Source of the DNA: Bacteroidales bacterium
GTDB lineage: Bacteria > Bacteroidota > Bacteroidia > Bacteroidales > UBA10428
Direction: 5' to 3'
Assembly: GCA_016933335.1 (NCBI GenBank)
Contig: JAFGBD010000040.1
Span: 24,619 to 88,618 of the forward strand
Length of the DNA: 64,000 nucleotides
Each line of letters begins with the position of its first letter. Within the stretch, counting starts at the first letter, position 1. This document shows positions 18,103-28,052 of this stretch, piece after piece. Position numbers and translations under genes: made by a program. Under the pieces are notes generated by a model. That model ran no database searches. It saw nothing but the letters and a program-made list of their open reading frames with translations, and was not told the origin of the DNA.

Positions 18103-19437
18103 ATGAATCCATCAAAGAGAGAATTCATCATCATTTCTGCCATGATATTAATAGTGGTATCCTGTGGGAGCAGGGGGGATGTACCATTAAATAAAGCCGT
18201 ATTACAGGCGGATACATGCAAATATAATACCGGACACACCTATTTTGTTTACCTGCCGGCACATTCATCTGATTGTAAAACAATGCCTCTGGTCATCATC
18301 ATTGATCCTCATGGCTCGGGAGGTTATGCCATCAATCATTTTATTGAAGCAGCCGAAACTTATAAATTCATTTTAGGTGCATCCAACATGATCAGAAATA
18401 ATTATGAGGATTACAACAGGGCTATTGAAGTCCTGATCAACGATATGAAGGATAAATATCCTGCCGGTGACAGAACATTTCTTGCCGGATTTTCAGGAGG
18501 AGCCCGGATGGTTCTGTCATATGCACAGAACCATAAAACAAATGGTGTTTTGGCCTGTGGTGCACTGGCATCACCTGATCGGCTCTCGTCTGTAAAAGCT
18601 TATATTTATGTTATTTCAGGCCGGGCTGATTTTAATTTTCCGGAAGCTGCACATTATATTCTGAATGAGGCGGACAAACCATCAAACCTGAAGTTACAGC
18701 TGACCGGAACGCTTCACCAATGGCCATCTTCAGAAGATCTGAGCCACGCACTGGGCTGGTTATATCTGAATGAAAGGCCATCAGATACAAAATGCATCCC
18801 TTTACAAACAGTCTTAAAAAGCTTTTCCGAAAAAGGGAAAAAACTGGTTGAATCATCATCACAAAACCGGCAGTATATCCAGATGAGGCTGATATGCCAG
18901 AATATGCTTGAAATCAGGGATCTCCCGGATAAGGAATACTTCAGGGAAGCTACAGAATCTATGATAAATAACCGGAACCTGAATGATGAAATATCACAGT
19001 TAAGAAAATGCCTTCAGTTTGAATACAGGGTCAGGGAAGCTTATTATGATGCCCTTTCTTCGAAAGATACAGACTGGTGGGACCATGAAATCAGTGAGCT
19101 CAACTCCAGGATAGAAGACAGTGAAGATCTGAATATGAATTTTACACTTAAAAGAATAAAGGCATTTCTTGGTATCATTTGCTATTCAGTAGCCAATAAT
19201 GCGTTGCGCACTAATGATTTAACCATTGCCGGAAAAACACTTGAGATATATAAAATGGTTGAACCCCGGAATCCTGATATGTTTTATTTTTCTGCGCTAT
19301 ACTCTTTAAAATCAGGCAAATCAGAACATGTATCGGAAAATATTAACAAAGCGCTGGAAAACGGATTTCAGGACACACTGCAATTAAAGAAGGAATTTCC
19401 TGTTATATTCTGGAAAAGCATTCTGACAGATGAATAG
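18103..19437 (+). CDS. Putative lipoprotein with alpha/beta-hydrolase domain
   Basis: 444 residues. The lipobox VVSCGS gives a lipidated Cys21. The N-terminal half resembles an alpha/beta hydrolase of the esterase/depolymerase type: oxyanion region IIDPHGSGG and a GxSxG elbow (GFSGG, Ser131). A candidate catalytic His follows (LHQWPSS). The C-terminal half (about 230-444) is helical and TPR-like. It probably acts in the periplasm or on the envelope surface; the substrate is unknown. It follows the KAS-III-like gene by about 90 bases on the same strand, with a TATCTTTA box at 18079 that could be its own promoter. Confidence 0.75.
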   Translation: MNPSKREFIIISAMILIVVSCGSRGDVPLNKAVLQADTCKYNTGHTYFVYLPAHSSDCKTMPLVIIIDPHGSGGYAINHFIEAAETYKFILGASNMIRNNYEDYNRAIEVLINDMKDKYPAGDRTFLAGFSGGARMVLSYAQNHKTNGVLACGALASPDRLSSVKAYIYVISGRADFNFPEAAHYILNEADKPSNLKLQLTGTLHQWPSSEDLSHALGWLYLNERPSDTKCIPLQTVLKSFSEKGKKLVESSSQNRQYIQMRLICQNMLEIRDLPDKEYFREATESMINNRNLNDEISQLRKCLQFEYRVREAYYDALSSKDTDWWDHEISELNSRIEDSEDLNMNFTLKRIKAFLGIICYSVANNALRTNDLTIAGKTLEIYKMVEPRNPDMFYFSALYSLKSGKSEHVSENINKALENGFQDTLQLKKEFPVIFWKSILTDE

Positions 19438-19611
19438 TCTTTTTCGGTTTAATATACCGGAATCTCCGTCAGGGTGAGGATCAATATAATATAACAGGTT
19501 CAATTGATTGATTACCGGCTTAAAAATTGATCCGGCGGATTGACAAGATTGTTATTCTCAACAAAAGATTGGTTTTATATTTTTGTATCTTCGTACTTTG
19601 GAAATTCAGAA

Positions 19612-20745
19612 ATGATTATTGCAGTAAACACCAGGCTTCTGCTTAAAGAGAAGCTTGAAGGGATCGGATGGTTCGCCTGTGAAACACTGAAGCGGATAAC
19701 TCAAAATCACCCTGAACATCAATTTGTATTTATTTTTGACCGGAAATATTCCGGTGAGTTTATTTTTTCTGATAATATTATACCTGTTATAGCCCATCCC
19801 CAGGCCAGGCATCCGGTTTTGTGGTATCTCTATTTTGACTGGGGTATTCCACATCTCTTAAAAAAATATAAGGCAGATCTTTTTTTATCACCCGACGGAT
19901 GGCTTTCACTCCGGACAAAAATCAAGTCCCTTCCGGTCATTCATGACCTGAATTTTTTTCATTATCCGAATTTTGCCCCCTGGTTAAACCGAAAGTATTA
20001 TTACTATTTTTTTCCAAGGTTTATACAGAAAGCAACAAGAATCGCAACCGTTTCAGAATTTTCAAAATCTGATATTACCAGTCAGTTTGATGTCAATCCT
20101 GATAAGATAGATGTAGTTTATAACGGAGCAAGGGATGTTCTGGCTCCGCTGGATGAAAACATTCAGAAAGAAGTGAGAAAAAAATACACGGACGGTTGTC
20201 CGTTCTTTTTATTTATCGGACTGATTCACAGGAGAAAGAATGTAGACAACCTGATTAAAGCATTTGATGAGTTCAAGCAAAGCGTTACCAGCAATCTTAA
20301 ATTTCTGATTGTTGGCTCCAAAAAATACTGGAACGGGGAAATTCAGGCTGCATACGATAATGCTCAATTCAAGGACGATGTTATTTTTACGGGCCGGATG
20401 GAAACAGAAGAGCTGAACAAGGTTGTTGCATCAGCAGCAGCTCTGGTTTATGCATCACATTTTGAAGGATTCGGGATACCAATCCTTGAAGCCATGTATT
20501 GCGATGTGCCGGTGATAACCTCCAGAGTGTCTTCAATGCCTGAAGTTGGTGGAGACGCAGCAATCTATGTTGAGCCAACATCGGTTGACTCGATAAAAGA
20601 TGCCATGCTCAGGGTATTCTGTGATATCAATCTTAGAAACACATTGATAGAAAAAGCCCGCATCCAGCGCAACAGATTCACCTGGGATAAAACAGCTGAC
20701 CTGCTCTGGCAGAGCATTGAGAAATGTGCCGGAACAGATTTGTGA
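19612..20745 (+). CDS. Family 4 glycosyltransferase (GT-B fold)
   Basis: About 377 residues from the ATG at 19612. The frame opens at 19540, but the family begins near MIIAVNTRLLL. The C-terminal Rossmann half has the nucleotide-sugar signature FEGFGIPILEAMYCDVP (E-x7-E) and FIGLIHRRKNVDNLI. It should transfer a sugar from a nucleotide donor at the cytoplasmic face, as in polysaccharide or glycolipid assembly. No other glycan genes surround it. TATCTTCG at 19586 could be a -7 box. It converges on the GIN-domain gene, ending 27 bases from it. Confidence 0.88.
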   Translation: MIIAVNTRLLLKEKLEGIGWFACETLKRITQNHPEHQFVFIFDRKYSGEFIFSDNIIPVIAHPQARHPVLWYLYFDWGIPHLLKKYKADLFLSPDGWLSLRTKIKSLPVIHDLNFFHYPNFAPWLNRKYYYYFFPRFIQKATRIATVSEFSKSDITSQFDVNPDKIDVVYNGARDVLAPLDENIQKEVRKKYTDGCPFFLFIGLIHRRKNVDNLIKAFDEFKQSVTSNLKFLIVGSKKYWNGEIQAAYDNAQFKDDVIFTGRMETEELNKVVASAAALVYASHFEGFGIPILEAMYCDVPVITSRVSSMPEVGGDAAIYVEPTSVDSIKDAMLRVFCDINLRNTLIEKARIQRNRFTWDKTADLLWQSIEKCAGTDL

Positions 20746-20772
20746 TTAGTCTCCGGATATCCTGAAATTCCA

Positions 20773-21468
20773 TTATCTCCTCACCACATCCGAGCCACCG
20801 CTGGCATCGATATTCCTGATCTGTGCATCACCATAATAAGTCACATCACTTCCTCCGAAAGCCTTGACATTCAATGTGCCGTTTACAGTTATGTATCCGT
20901 CTGAACCACCTGAAACTTCCAGATTACAAATTTCTGTTACGAGCTCTTTTGCTTTTAAATCGCTGCCACCGCTTGCCTGCGAAGTGAACTCTGTCACTTC
21001 CCCTTTAAGGTCAGCATCCGAGCCACCGCTTATGATGCATTTAAGTTTATCCGCTTTGATTTCAAGACTGAGATCACTGCCTCCGTGCGCGATGATTTCC
21101 AGGTCAGAAACATGAATAGCTGATTCGGCATTAACATCCGAACCGCCGCCTGCCTTAATTCCGCTGATATCACTGAAAGTCACATAAACATTTCGGGTTC
21201 CTGGTTGGAACATCTTTTGCTTACTGTAGATATTAAGTGTATTACCATCCACTTCAGTTAGTATCGATTCAAGCATTTCATCATTGCGGGCTTCAGCCAC
21301 TACATTGGCTCTGTCACCCTGTCTGAGAATGAGATCGATTCCCGAGCTGACCTCTATTTTTGAAAATTCTGCAACATTGCGGGTTTCCTTTACCTGAGCA
21401 TGACTTAAGAATACCGAAATCAAAAAAAACAAACAAACAAAACCTGTTTTGATTAAAAGATTTTTCAT
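20773..21468 (-). CDS. DUF2807 (GIN domain) secreted adhesin-head-like protein
   Basis: 231 residues from the ATG at 21468; the frame extends nine codons upstream. A signal peptide ends near LSHAQ. The rest is the DUF2807 beta-helix, with the motif GGSD appearing seven times at turn positions in the last 130 residues. The N-terminal part has FSKIEVSSGIDLILRQGD, the usual family start. These proteins are exported and annotated as putative autotransporter adhesin heads; the real role is unknown. No transporter or operon partner is adjacent. Confidence 0.88.
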   Translation of the reverse strand: MKNLLIKTGFVCLFFLISVFLSHAQVKETRNVAEFSKIEVSSGIDLILRQGDRANVVAEARNDEMLESILTEVDGNTLNIYSKQKMFQPGTRNVYVTFSDISGIKAGGGSDVNAESAIHVSDLEIIAHGGSDLSLEIKADKLKCIISGGSDADLKGEVTEFTSQASGGSDLKAKELVTEICNLEVSGGSDGYITVNGTLNVKAFGGSDVTYYGDAQIRNIDASGGSDVVRR

Positions 21469-21597
21469 GGTAATGAACATTTTAGTTATTTCCAATAAGA
21501 CGCATGATAATCTAAAACGCTGCAGGATGCGAAGTAAAACTGCCCTTTCAGGGCTTTTCTGCCAGATAAAATACGGAGGCTGTTATGCTGGTTTTAT

Positions 21598-23877
21598 CTA
21601 TGCTTTAACTGAATTTTTCATCAATACCTTACTTTGTTCGGCAAAATCCCTGGATGTTTTTGCAAGGTTAATGATATAAAGTACCAGGTTCTTGGTTTCA
21701 CTCAGGATGTCAAGATATAACAGACTGATACGGGTACCGGTATTGTCTGATTTTATTCTTTTCAGGTGGGTTTTGCGCATCTTTGATAATTCAGCCAGGA
21801 CCTCCAGCATATGATCATTGAGCTTATCCATGTTGCCAAATTTTCCTGAAGATATTGTCTTAATTACTTTATCGGTATAGGCAGAAAAGGTTTTTGAAAA
21901 TGACTTCAGATCATCTGCCTGGGCTTCGCTGAGGGGTGCATGATTATTATCGACATGCTCAAAAACCGGTTGCGCGATGAAATTCATACAATGGGCGGTT
22001 TCTCTCAAATAGTCGAGTAATTGCACATAATAGTCACCTGTCTCAATTGATTCTTCCACCTGGAGCGTTCTGACCGTTTCGTGAACATTTTTCTTGAATG
22101 ATTTAACTTCTTTGTTGAGCTTTCTGACATCCTTGAGTGCATTCTTTAGTTTTTTGCGTTTTTCAGAGATGAAAGCATTGACAATTGTACTGTATAATTC
22201 CGAAATGGCTATCAGTGAAATGACAACCCTGACATTGCATTTTTCCTGTATAGTCTTGCCGTTTATATCTATGTCAAGCTTGAAATCTTCTTCTGATTTT
22301 TTGAAGTCGTCCTCACGTTTCTTGTGAACCATATGCGTTTTATAGACAAAACCAATGGCAAGAACCACGAGTCCGGCAATGGCATATTTACCGCCCCAGC
22401 TGATGAGAAATGCCATCAGTAAGCTGGATGTAAATGCAACAAAAGCAGTTACGAACCATCCGCCGATAACCGTTATGACACCCGAGATTCTGTAGACAGC
22501 GCTCTCTCGTCCCCACGCCCTGTCAGCAAGGGAGGTTCCCATGGCAACCATAAAAGTCACGTAGGTGGTTGAAAGCGGCAATTTGTATGAGGTTGCAAAT
22601 GCAATCAGGCTGCTGGCGACAGCAAGATTTACAGAGGCACGGACCAGATCAAACGATATGCTTTTATCTTTCCTGCACTGTTTTTTAAATGCTTTGTCAT
22701 CCAGCCTTTTATTCAGTGATTTGTTAAAGGAATTGGGTAAAATAAATCTGAAAAAGTTGCCCAGTTGAATCCAGTTCCTGACAAGGACACGGGCAAACCC
22801 GTAAGATGCAAATCTTTCATTGACTTCATCCTGGTTGCCTAAATTGATTTCAGTGCGGGTAACTGTCCTGGCCTTTTTTGAAATCCACAATGTGATGACC
22901 ATGACAAGCCCGGCAATGATCAGAAATGAGGTGGGCGTATCAACCTGCCCTCTCAGGGAGCTCATGGCCAGTTCGTTTGCTCCCATGGCCTGCTGGGCAG
23001 CATAGATTTTATATGATTCAAAACCGGCAAGCGGAACCCCTATAAAATTAACCAGGTCGTTTCCCGCAAATGCCATGGCCAGAGCAAAGGTGCCAAAAAG
23101 CACGATTACCTTGAATACATTGAAATTAAAAATCCATTGAAGCAACTGGGTCAAAACCGCCCAGAAGGCAAAGCTGATCCCCATAATCAGCAAACTGTTG
23201 CCTGTTATCCATTCGATTTTTTCATCACTCAGGAATGATGAACCTTTTGCTCCCTTGATCAGAATAAAATAGGTGATGGCAGTAATGGCCAGACCTCCAA
23301 AGACTGATCCGAAATATTTGATTGTTTTCTTATAATTGAAGGTGAAAAGAATTCTTGTCAGATACTGGATGATGATTCCGACTGAAAATGCAATCACAAT
23401 AGACAGCAGGATGCCCGAAATGATCAGAAGGGCCCTTTCGGTATTGATGAAATTGCCCATATCGGCCATTGTATAGGCAGAGTGTTTGATTTTTACCAGT
23501 GAAATAGCGACCGCTGCTCCCAGCAATTCAAATACAATCGAAACAGTGGTGGAGGTTGGTAACCCGAATGTGTTGAAAAGATCCAGCAACATGACATCGG
23601 TTAACATCACCGCCAGAAAGATGATCATGATCTCGGAAAAATAAAAGGATTCAGGATGAAAGATTCCTTTCCTGGCCACCTCCATCATACCGCTTGAAAA
23701 AGTCGCACCAACCAGCACACCTATGGCAGCTATCAATATGATGATTCTGAACGGAGCAACCTTTGATCCGATTGCCGAGTTGAGAAAATTAACCGCGTCA
23801 TTGCTTACTCCGACTATCAGGTCTGATATTGCCAGCGCAAAAAGGACGATAACAATGATCAGGTAAAACGTATCCAT
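21598..23877 (-). CDS. PiT-family inorganic phosphate transporter with PhoU-like C-terminal domain
   Basis: 759 residues. The first 520 form a PiT/PHO4 permease with two inverted signature repeats: GVSNDAVNFLNSAIG with DLFNTFGLPTSTTVSIVFE, and FAGNDLVNFIGVPLAGF with YKLPLSTTYVTFMVAMG. About 10-12 membrane helices are present. The last roughly 240 residues are soluble and helical, resembling PhoU/DUF47 (EKRKKLKNALKDVRKLNKEV). The permease imports phosphate or metal-phosphate with H+ or Na+; the fused domain probably regulates it. A porin gene lies on the same strand upstream, beyond deoC. Confidence 0.92.
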   Translation of the reverse strand: MDTFYLIIVIVLFALAISDLIVGVSNDAVNFLNSAIGSKVAPFRIIILIAAIGVLVGATFSSGMMEVARKGIFHPESFYFSEIMIIFLAVMLTDVMLLDLFNTFGLPTSTTVSIVFELLGAAVAISLVKIKHSAYTMADMGNFINTERALLIISGILLSIVIAFSVGIIIQYLTRILFTFNYKKTIKYFGSVFGGLAITAITYFILIKGAKGSSFLSDEKIEWITGNSLLIMGISFAFWAVLTQLLQWIFNFNVFKVIVLFGTFALAMAFAGNDLVNFIGVPLAGFESYKIYAAQQAMGANELAMSSLRGQVDTPTSFLIIAGLVMVITLWISKKARTVTRTEINLGNQDEVNERFASYGFARVLVRNWIQLGNFFRFILPNSFNKSLNKRLDDKAFKKQCRKDKSISFDLVRASVNLAVASSLIAFATSYKLPLSTTYVTFMVAMGTSLADRAWGRESAVYRISGVITVIGGWFVTAFVAFTSSLLMAFLISWGGKYAIAGLVVLAIGFVYKTHMVHKKREDDFKKSEEDFKLDIDINGKTIQEKCNVRVVISLIAISELYSTIVNAFISEKRKKLKNALKDVRKLNKEVKSFKKNVHETVRTLQVEESIETGDYYVQLLDYLRETAHCMNFIAQPVFEHVDNNHAPLSEAQADDLKSFSKTFSAYTDKVIKTISSGKFGNMDKLNDHMLEVLAELSKMRKTHLKRIKSDNTGTRISLLYLDILSETKNLVLYIINLAKTSRDFAEQSKVLMKNSVKA

Positions 23878-23894
23878 AGAAGAATCACTTAATA

Positions 23895-23922
23895 GTTATT
23901 TAAATAACAAAGAACAAAGTTA
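23895..23922 (-). promoter_or_regulatory. -7 box and 14-base palindrome before the phosphate transporter gene
   Basis: On the minus strand TAACTTTG (23922-23915) matches the -7 consensus. Between it and the ATG lies a perfect palindrome GTTATTTAAATAAC (23895-23908), placed where a repressor would block transcription. A -33 TTG at the right spacing is not seen. Confidence 0.45.
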
Positions 23923-24024
23923 ATTTCTAAAAATTACAAAATATCATTTCAATGTTAATTTTATATTAAGTTATCTGACACTGCAAGAGCAATCAGGCGA
24001 ATATATATTGAACCAGCAGATATT

Positions 24025-24741
24025 TCAGTCAGGCCATCCAAATCTCTGAATGGCTTCTTTCATGATCGCATCGGTGGCACTAGCGCCGATCCTTGTAGCC
24101 CCCAGTTCATGAGCCTTAAGCAGCTGGTCAAGATTCCTTATACCGCCGGCTGCCTTTATCCCGACTTCCGGATCGCAGTATTTTCGCATCAGAACCAGGT
24201 CTTTTTCTGTTGCACCTTCATAGTTGTATTTCCCGTCATTGCCTTTCACAAAGCCATAACCGGTGGATGTTTTCACGAATGCAACCTTTTGTTTGCTGCA
24301 TATTTTGCATAGTCTGATCTTGTCCGCATCCCTGGTCAGAAAATCTGTTTCAAAAATAACCTTTAATATGGCATTATGGCTTTTACAGGAGTCATTGATC
24401 TGTTTGATTTCATTCTCTGTATATTCCCAGTCTCCCTGCAGGGCTTTGCCGATATTAATAACCATATCCGCTTCAGCAGCACCATCTGCGATAACCTGGT
24501 GCGCTTCACTTACCTTTATTCCGGTCGTGCTGTTTCCGTGAGGAAATCCGATTACCGCGCAGATTTTAACATCGGAGTGCTGAAGCAATGATGCAGCCTG
24601 CCTGGTATGATAAGGTTTTACACATACGGTTGCAACATGATATTTGGCGGCTGTTTCGCAATGTTTTTTCAGGTCTTCATCTGTAAATAAGGGATGAAGT
24701 ACTGAATGATCAATCATTCTGGCTATCCTGGTTGCATTCAT
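24025..24741 (-). CDS. deoC: Deoxyribose-phosphate aldolase
   Basis: 238 residues, a TIM-barrel class I aldolase. The Schiff-base Lys157 sits in FVKTSTGYG, Lys196 in GIKAAGGIR, and Asp92 in ADMVINIG, all as expected for DeoC. The reaction splits 2-deoxyribose-5-phosphate to glyceraldehyde-3-phosphate and acetaldehyde in deoxynucleoside breakdown. No other deo genes are nearby. The gene stands between the phosphate permease and the porin on the same strand, with gaps of about 130-150 bases, so it may be a single-gene unit. Confidence 0.95.
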   Translation of the reverse strand: MNATRIARMIDHSVLHPLFTDEDLKKHCETAAKYHVATVCVKPYHTRQAASLLQHSDVKICAVIGFPHGNSTTGIKVSEAHQVIADGAAEADMVINIGKALQGDWEYTENEIKQINDSCKSHNAILKVIFETDFLTRDADKIRLCKICSKQKVAFVKTSTGYGFVKGNDGKYNYEGATEKDLVLMRKYCDPEVGIKAAGGIRNLDQLLKAHELGATRIGASATDAIMKEAIQRFGWPD

Positions 24742-24874
24742 AATGACATTATTTTTGTGTTACGGGCACATTTAATATATTATCCGTTATATCTGCCGGT
24801 GTTCGCTGGCTTAAAACTAGCAAAAGGAAATGAATTTAAAAACGCAGGCCTAAAAATTCGGTCAGGATAATATT

Positions 24875-25972
24875 TCAGAAAGCGATTTCCAGTGCGAATT
24901 CATAGTAATTGGTGGTTCTTTCAGGTGATCTGAATTTCTGGTAGTCGATTAACAGCTTGTTTTTGAAGAACCTGTAAGAAATTCCTGCAATGAATGTGTT
25001 TTTATCAACGGCAGGGGATTCCGCTATTCTGAAATGATCATATCTTGAAAAAACCGCAAACCTGGTTTTTGGGATCAGGAACTCACCAAACAACGAGTAT
25101 CCTTCGGTATCATACGATCGATTGAATTCATCAGTATATGTTCCTGAAAAATCACCCTTTCCGGTATAGTATTGAAATGTGAATTTGTGATATCTGCTTT
25201 CAGAGGAAAGCATGAAGAGGTTCATCCTGAATTCGGGGATTGAATCAGGCAGGTTTGCATCACCGTATGCAAGTCCGTGCGAAAACTGAAGGCCTGGTAT
25301 AAAATCCGGAAATGGCCTGAGACTGATCCTTGTTTCAATGGTCTTATTGCTGTTTTTTTCAATGGCGTGATAACCTCCCCCGTTAAATATTCCGATCGCA
25401 AAGCTCCCGTATTTCCCAGCTTCATGATTGTTGACTTTTTTCCGGTATTCTTCATTCATTTCACCGCCCAGCAATCCGATGCAGGTTATCCCGAAGTCAG
25501 CAGAATTAATGATCGAATTCCTTTCAACGAACATTGTTCCCTGTACACGGTATTGATTGATATGTTCCTCAAATTCGAGCCATGGCCGGTGTACCAGTCC
25601 CAGTTCAATATAGCTGTGCTTTAACAAAGGAATTTGATCAAATTTTCCCCTTAAATACAAATATTTCAGACGGAGTTCAACATTTCCGGCATCACCTCCT
25701 TCTTTGTCAATTGTAATATCCTGGGTGTACCTTACGGCAAAAACATCGTTTATTCCGGTATTGATGGTAAAATATCCCCTTTTCAGCAGGAACTGATGCA
25801 GGTCTGCTTTGTTATCATAGTTATAAGCCATGAAGTATTGCCCGGAAATGATTGTACTTCGGGCAATGTTTTTTAATGTTATCTCTTTTTCATTATCCTG
25901 GGCAAAAATGGTGCTGTTGCTTAAACTGCCTGTTAATGTAAAGGTGATCATCAAAATTATGATTCTGTTCAT
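24875..25972 (-). CDS. Outer-membrane porin (OprO/OprP-like barrel)
   Basis: 365 residues with a signal peptide ending SNSTIFAQ. The body is a series of amphipathic beta-strands ending in aromatic Phe (YEFALEIAF), as outer-membrane barrels do. Strands such as LKYLYLRGKFDQIP, YIELGLVHRPWLEFEEH and FAVFSRYDHFRI resemble Bacteroidota phosphate-selective porin O/P-like proteins. Selectivity for phosphate is inferred from this resemblance and from the PiT transporter two genes away. It is probably monocistronic. Confidence 0.8.
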   Translation of the reverse strand: MNRIIILMITFTLTGSLSNSTIFAQDNEKEITLKNIARSTIISGQYFMAYNYDNKADLHQFLLKRGYFTINTGINDVFAVRYTQDITIDKEGGDAGNVELRLKYLYLRGKFDQIPLLKHSYIELGLVHRPWLEFEEHINQYRVQGTMFVERNSIINSADFGITCIGLLGGEMNEEYRKKVNNHEAGKYGSFAIGIFNGGGYHAIEKNSNKTIETRISLRPFPDFIPGLQFSHGLAYGDANLPDSIPEFRMNLFMLSSESRYHKFTFQYYTGKGDFSGTYTDEFNRSYDTEGYSLFGEFLIPKTRFAVFSRYDHFRIAESPAVDKNTFIAGISYRFFKNKLLIDYQKFRSPERTTNYYEFALEIAF

Positions 25973-26516
25973 TGCAGGTTCTTAATATTAAGGTTGAAAT
26001 TCATGTAACAATTTCTTAACAAAGGTTGAAATTAATCAAATAATCCAACCGGCAAAATCAAAGACAGAAATTCCGGAGATTGATTCTCCTCAAAGCAGGT
26101 TTAGAGGAACCGGATCGAAGCGGGGCTCACTGAAAGTAATGCGCTCGCCGGGCTTCATCAATTATTTTCTGAATGGTAATGGGGTGATTTTTTTTAACTG
26201 AAGGTAAATAAAAATGCTTCAGGGTATCATCATTACGAATCCGTTACTGATACATAAGTTCTAAGGCAGATTATTTGAAAAATATCAGCTGTAAACAGTC
26301 CGTACTCAGTTTTATTGAAATACCTGAATGTATATCCTGATTTATTGTTATTATAAGCAACTGTATAACAATAATAAAAAAGTGTACTGTCGCTTACACA
26401 CGACTATTAGTCGTTTACAAACGAATGTAAATGCTTATCAACCGTATAACTGCCATGATCTGGCTTTATTTTGTTTTGATATTTCATTCTATTCAAATAT
26501 TTTAAAACTTAAGATC
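25973..26516. other. Intergenic region between porin and ssb
   Basis: A 544-base region with divergent genes at its edges. It contains one copy of the dispersed mosaic repeat (26079-26160). The remainder is AT-rich with short in-frame codons upstream of ssb but nothing protein-like. No RNA gene is recognised. Confidence 0.5.
26079..26160 (-). repeat. Dispersed mosaic repeat, copy A (reverse orientation)
   Basis: The reverse complement of 26106-26157 matches 58013-58064 at 49 of 52 bases. It is then followed by a hairpin module CCTC...GAGGAGAATCAAT (26079-26108), which resembles the second hairpin near copy B at 58129-58156 rather than the first. The copy therefore joins the start of the element to its far end. 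Confidence 0.75.
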
Positions 26517-26861
26517 ATGAGTCATTTAAGAAATCAAGTCAATTTGATTGGCAATCTTGGTATGGATCCGGAAATCAAGGTGCTTGAAAATGGTAAGAAA
26601 GTCGCTCGCTTTTCAATTGCCACAAGTGAGCGTTTCAGAAATTCAGAAGGGGAGCAGGTCAAAGAAACCCAATGGCATCAGGTTGTTGCCTGGGGCGGAA
26701 GTGCGGGCATAGCTGAACAGTTTCTGAAGAAAGGAAAAGAGGTCGCCCTGAGCGGAAGGCTTTCACATCGTTCCTATGAGGATAAGGACGGGAACACCCG
26801 TTATATGACAGAAGTTATTGTGAACGAGATCGTATTGCTGGGCAACGGGCAGAAAGACTAG
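26517..26861 (+). CDS. ssb: Single-stranded DNA-binding protein
   Basis: 114 residues from the ATG at 26517. The frame is open upstream to 26328, but that part is low-complexity and not SSB-like. The OB fold is clear: NQVNLIGNLGMDPEIK, KKVARFSIATSERF, TQWHQVVAWGG, KGKEVALSGRLSHRSYEDKDG. The protein ends right after the fold and lacks the acidic DDDIPF-type tail that recruits partners in many SSBs, so it is a short SSB and may be a paralogue of the main one. It coats single-stranded DNA in the cytoplasm. A hairpin terminator follows. Confidence 0.93.
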   Translation: MSHLRNQVNLIGNLGMDPEIKVLENGKKVARFSIATSERFRNSEGEQVKETQWHQVVAWGGSAGIAEQFLKKGKEVALSGRLSHRSYEDKDGNTRYMTEVIVNEIVLLGNGQKD

Positions 26862-26868
26862 GTATGAA

Positions 26869-26920
26869 AAAACCTTCCTTGTGAAATGCATTCCATTGTC
26901 ATAAGGAAGGTTCTTTGTTT
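26869..26920. terminator. Bidirectional hairpin between ssb and the universal stress gene
   Basis: AACCTTCCTT (26871-26880) pairs perfectly with AAGGAAGGTT (26903-26912) over a 22-base loop. A-rich and T-rich flanks give a usable U-tract on the minus strand and a weaker one on the plus strand. The two genes converge here. Confidence 0.7.
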
Positions 26921-26938
26921 ACCCCGGAAGGTGATTTA

Positions 26939-27757
26939 TCAGGTAAATCCGCCCAGTCTGTGAAGATCCACCCTGGGATTAAGAACCATAACCGGGATTT
27001 TATGAGTGTTGGTAATATATCTTTGTTCCCTTAGCCCGAAAAGGGTTTTATCCCATGAAATGAATCTGCTGAGCATTATTATTATCAGATCAGCCCTGAT
27101 AAACTTCGAGAATTCGATGGATTCTTCGGTGAAGCTTTTTTTACCTCGGGCATGCACAAGCTCAAAGTCGATGTTGTGCCCTTCAAGATATTTGGTGGCA
27201 AATTTGAGATTATTTCTGATCCTGTAGTCTGAAAGATTTGGTCTGAAAAGATAAATCTGGGGATGGTAAAACCTGGTCAGGAAATTAATCCAGCTCAGTT
27301 TCTCTTTATTCTCACTCCTGAAATCAATGGGTACAATCACTTTTTTAATGCTATATCTTATGGGCGGGCTTTGAACAACAATAAACGGAACCTCGGAACC
27401 CATCATCACTTTAATAGCCCTGCTGCGAAAGAATTTTTGTATACCCTTTGGGCCGTCTGTTTTCATGATAACCAGCATGGCGTTCAGATTGTGTGCGATT
27501 TTTTTAATGGCTTTGGATACCCTGCCTGGTCTGACCATTAACCTGGGCTTGATTTTATATGTCCTGGATGTTTCGTTGGCCAGGGAGGTCAGCTTTTCGG
27601 TGATAAATACTTCTTGTGACAGGTTTGGTATGATGTGCAGCAAGGTCAGGTCAGTATGAAGCATTTTGGCAATCTGTATTCCATGCTGTAAAGCACAGTC
27701 AGACAGGGGAGTGAAATCATATGGAACAAGTATGGTTCTTCGCGCCTTGGTCTCCAT
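26939..27757 (-). CDS. Tandem-domain universal stress protein
   Basis: 272 residues with two UspA folds. The first starts ILVPYDFTPLSDCALQHG; the second starts KKVIVPIDFRSENKEKL near residue 139. The first half has an LLHIIPNL strand and the second ends PVMVLNPR. The GxxG(S/T) ATP-loop seen in ATP-binding Usp proteins is not obvious, so it may be of the non-ATP-binding type. A cytoplasmic stress role is inferred from the family. No operon partner. Confidence 0.88.
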   Translation of the reverse strand: METKARRTILVPYDFTPLSDCALQHGIQIAKMLHTDLTLLHIIPNLSQEVFITEKLTSLANETSRTYKIKPRLMVRPGRVSKAIKKIAHNLNAMLVIMKTDGPKGIQKFFRSRAIKVMMGSEVPFIVVQSPPIRYSIKKVIVPIDFRSENKEKLSWINFLTRFYHPQIYLFRPNLSDYRIRNNLKFATKYLEGHNIDFELVHARGKKSFTEESIEFSKFIRADLIIIMLSRFISWDKTLFGLREQRYITNTHKIPVMVLNPRVDLHRLGGFT

Positions 27758-28052
27758 GGCAGTGTAATTAAGAATGCTGATATTGAATGATAAAAAGAAC
27801 GCTTTTTAATGCTTTACATCATATAAAAGTAGGAATTTTTAATTTCATAACATAATTCTTGCCGCCTAATTTAACATATTAGATGGTTGATATCAAGTTT
27901 TGTATTTGTAAAATACAGATATTCAGATTATAACAAATATTACTTCCTTATCTGCCAGGTCATTTTAAAATGGTTCTGCGGCCCGCAGAAAACACAAAGG
28001 GACTGATTGTATTTATTCCGAAATATTTGTCTTGCTGATGATTACAAAGTAG

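Noticed and set aside
26328..26516. N-terminal extension of SSB
   Set aside because: The 63 extra residues are low-complexity (Tyr/Asn/Lys-rich) and do not resemble any SSB; the family start is at 26517.
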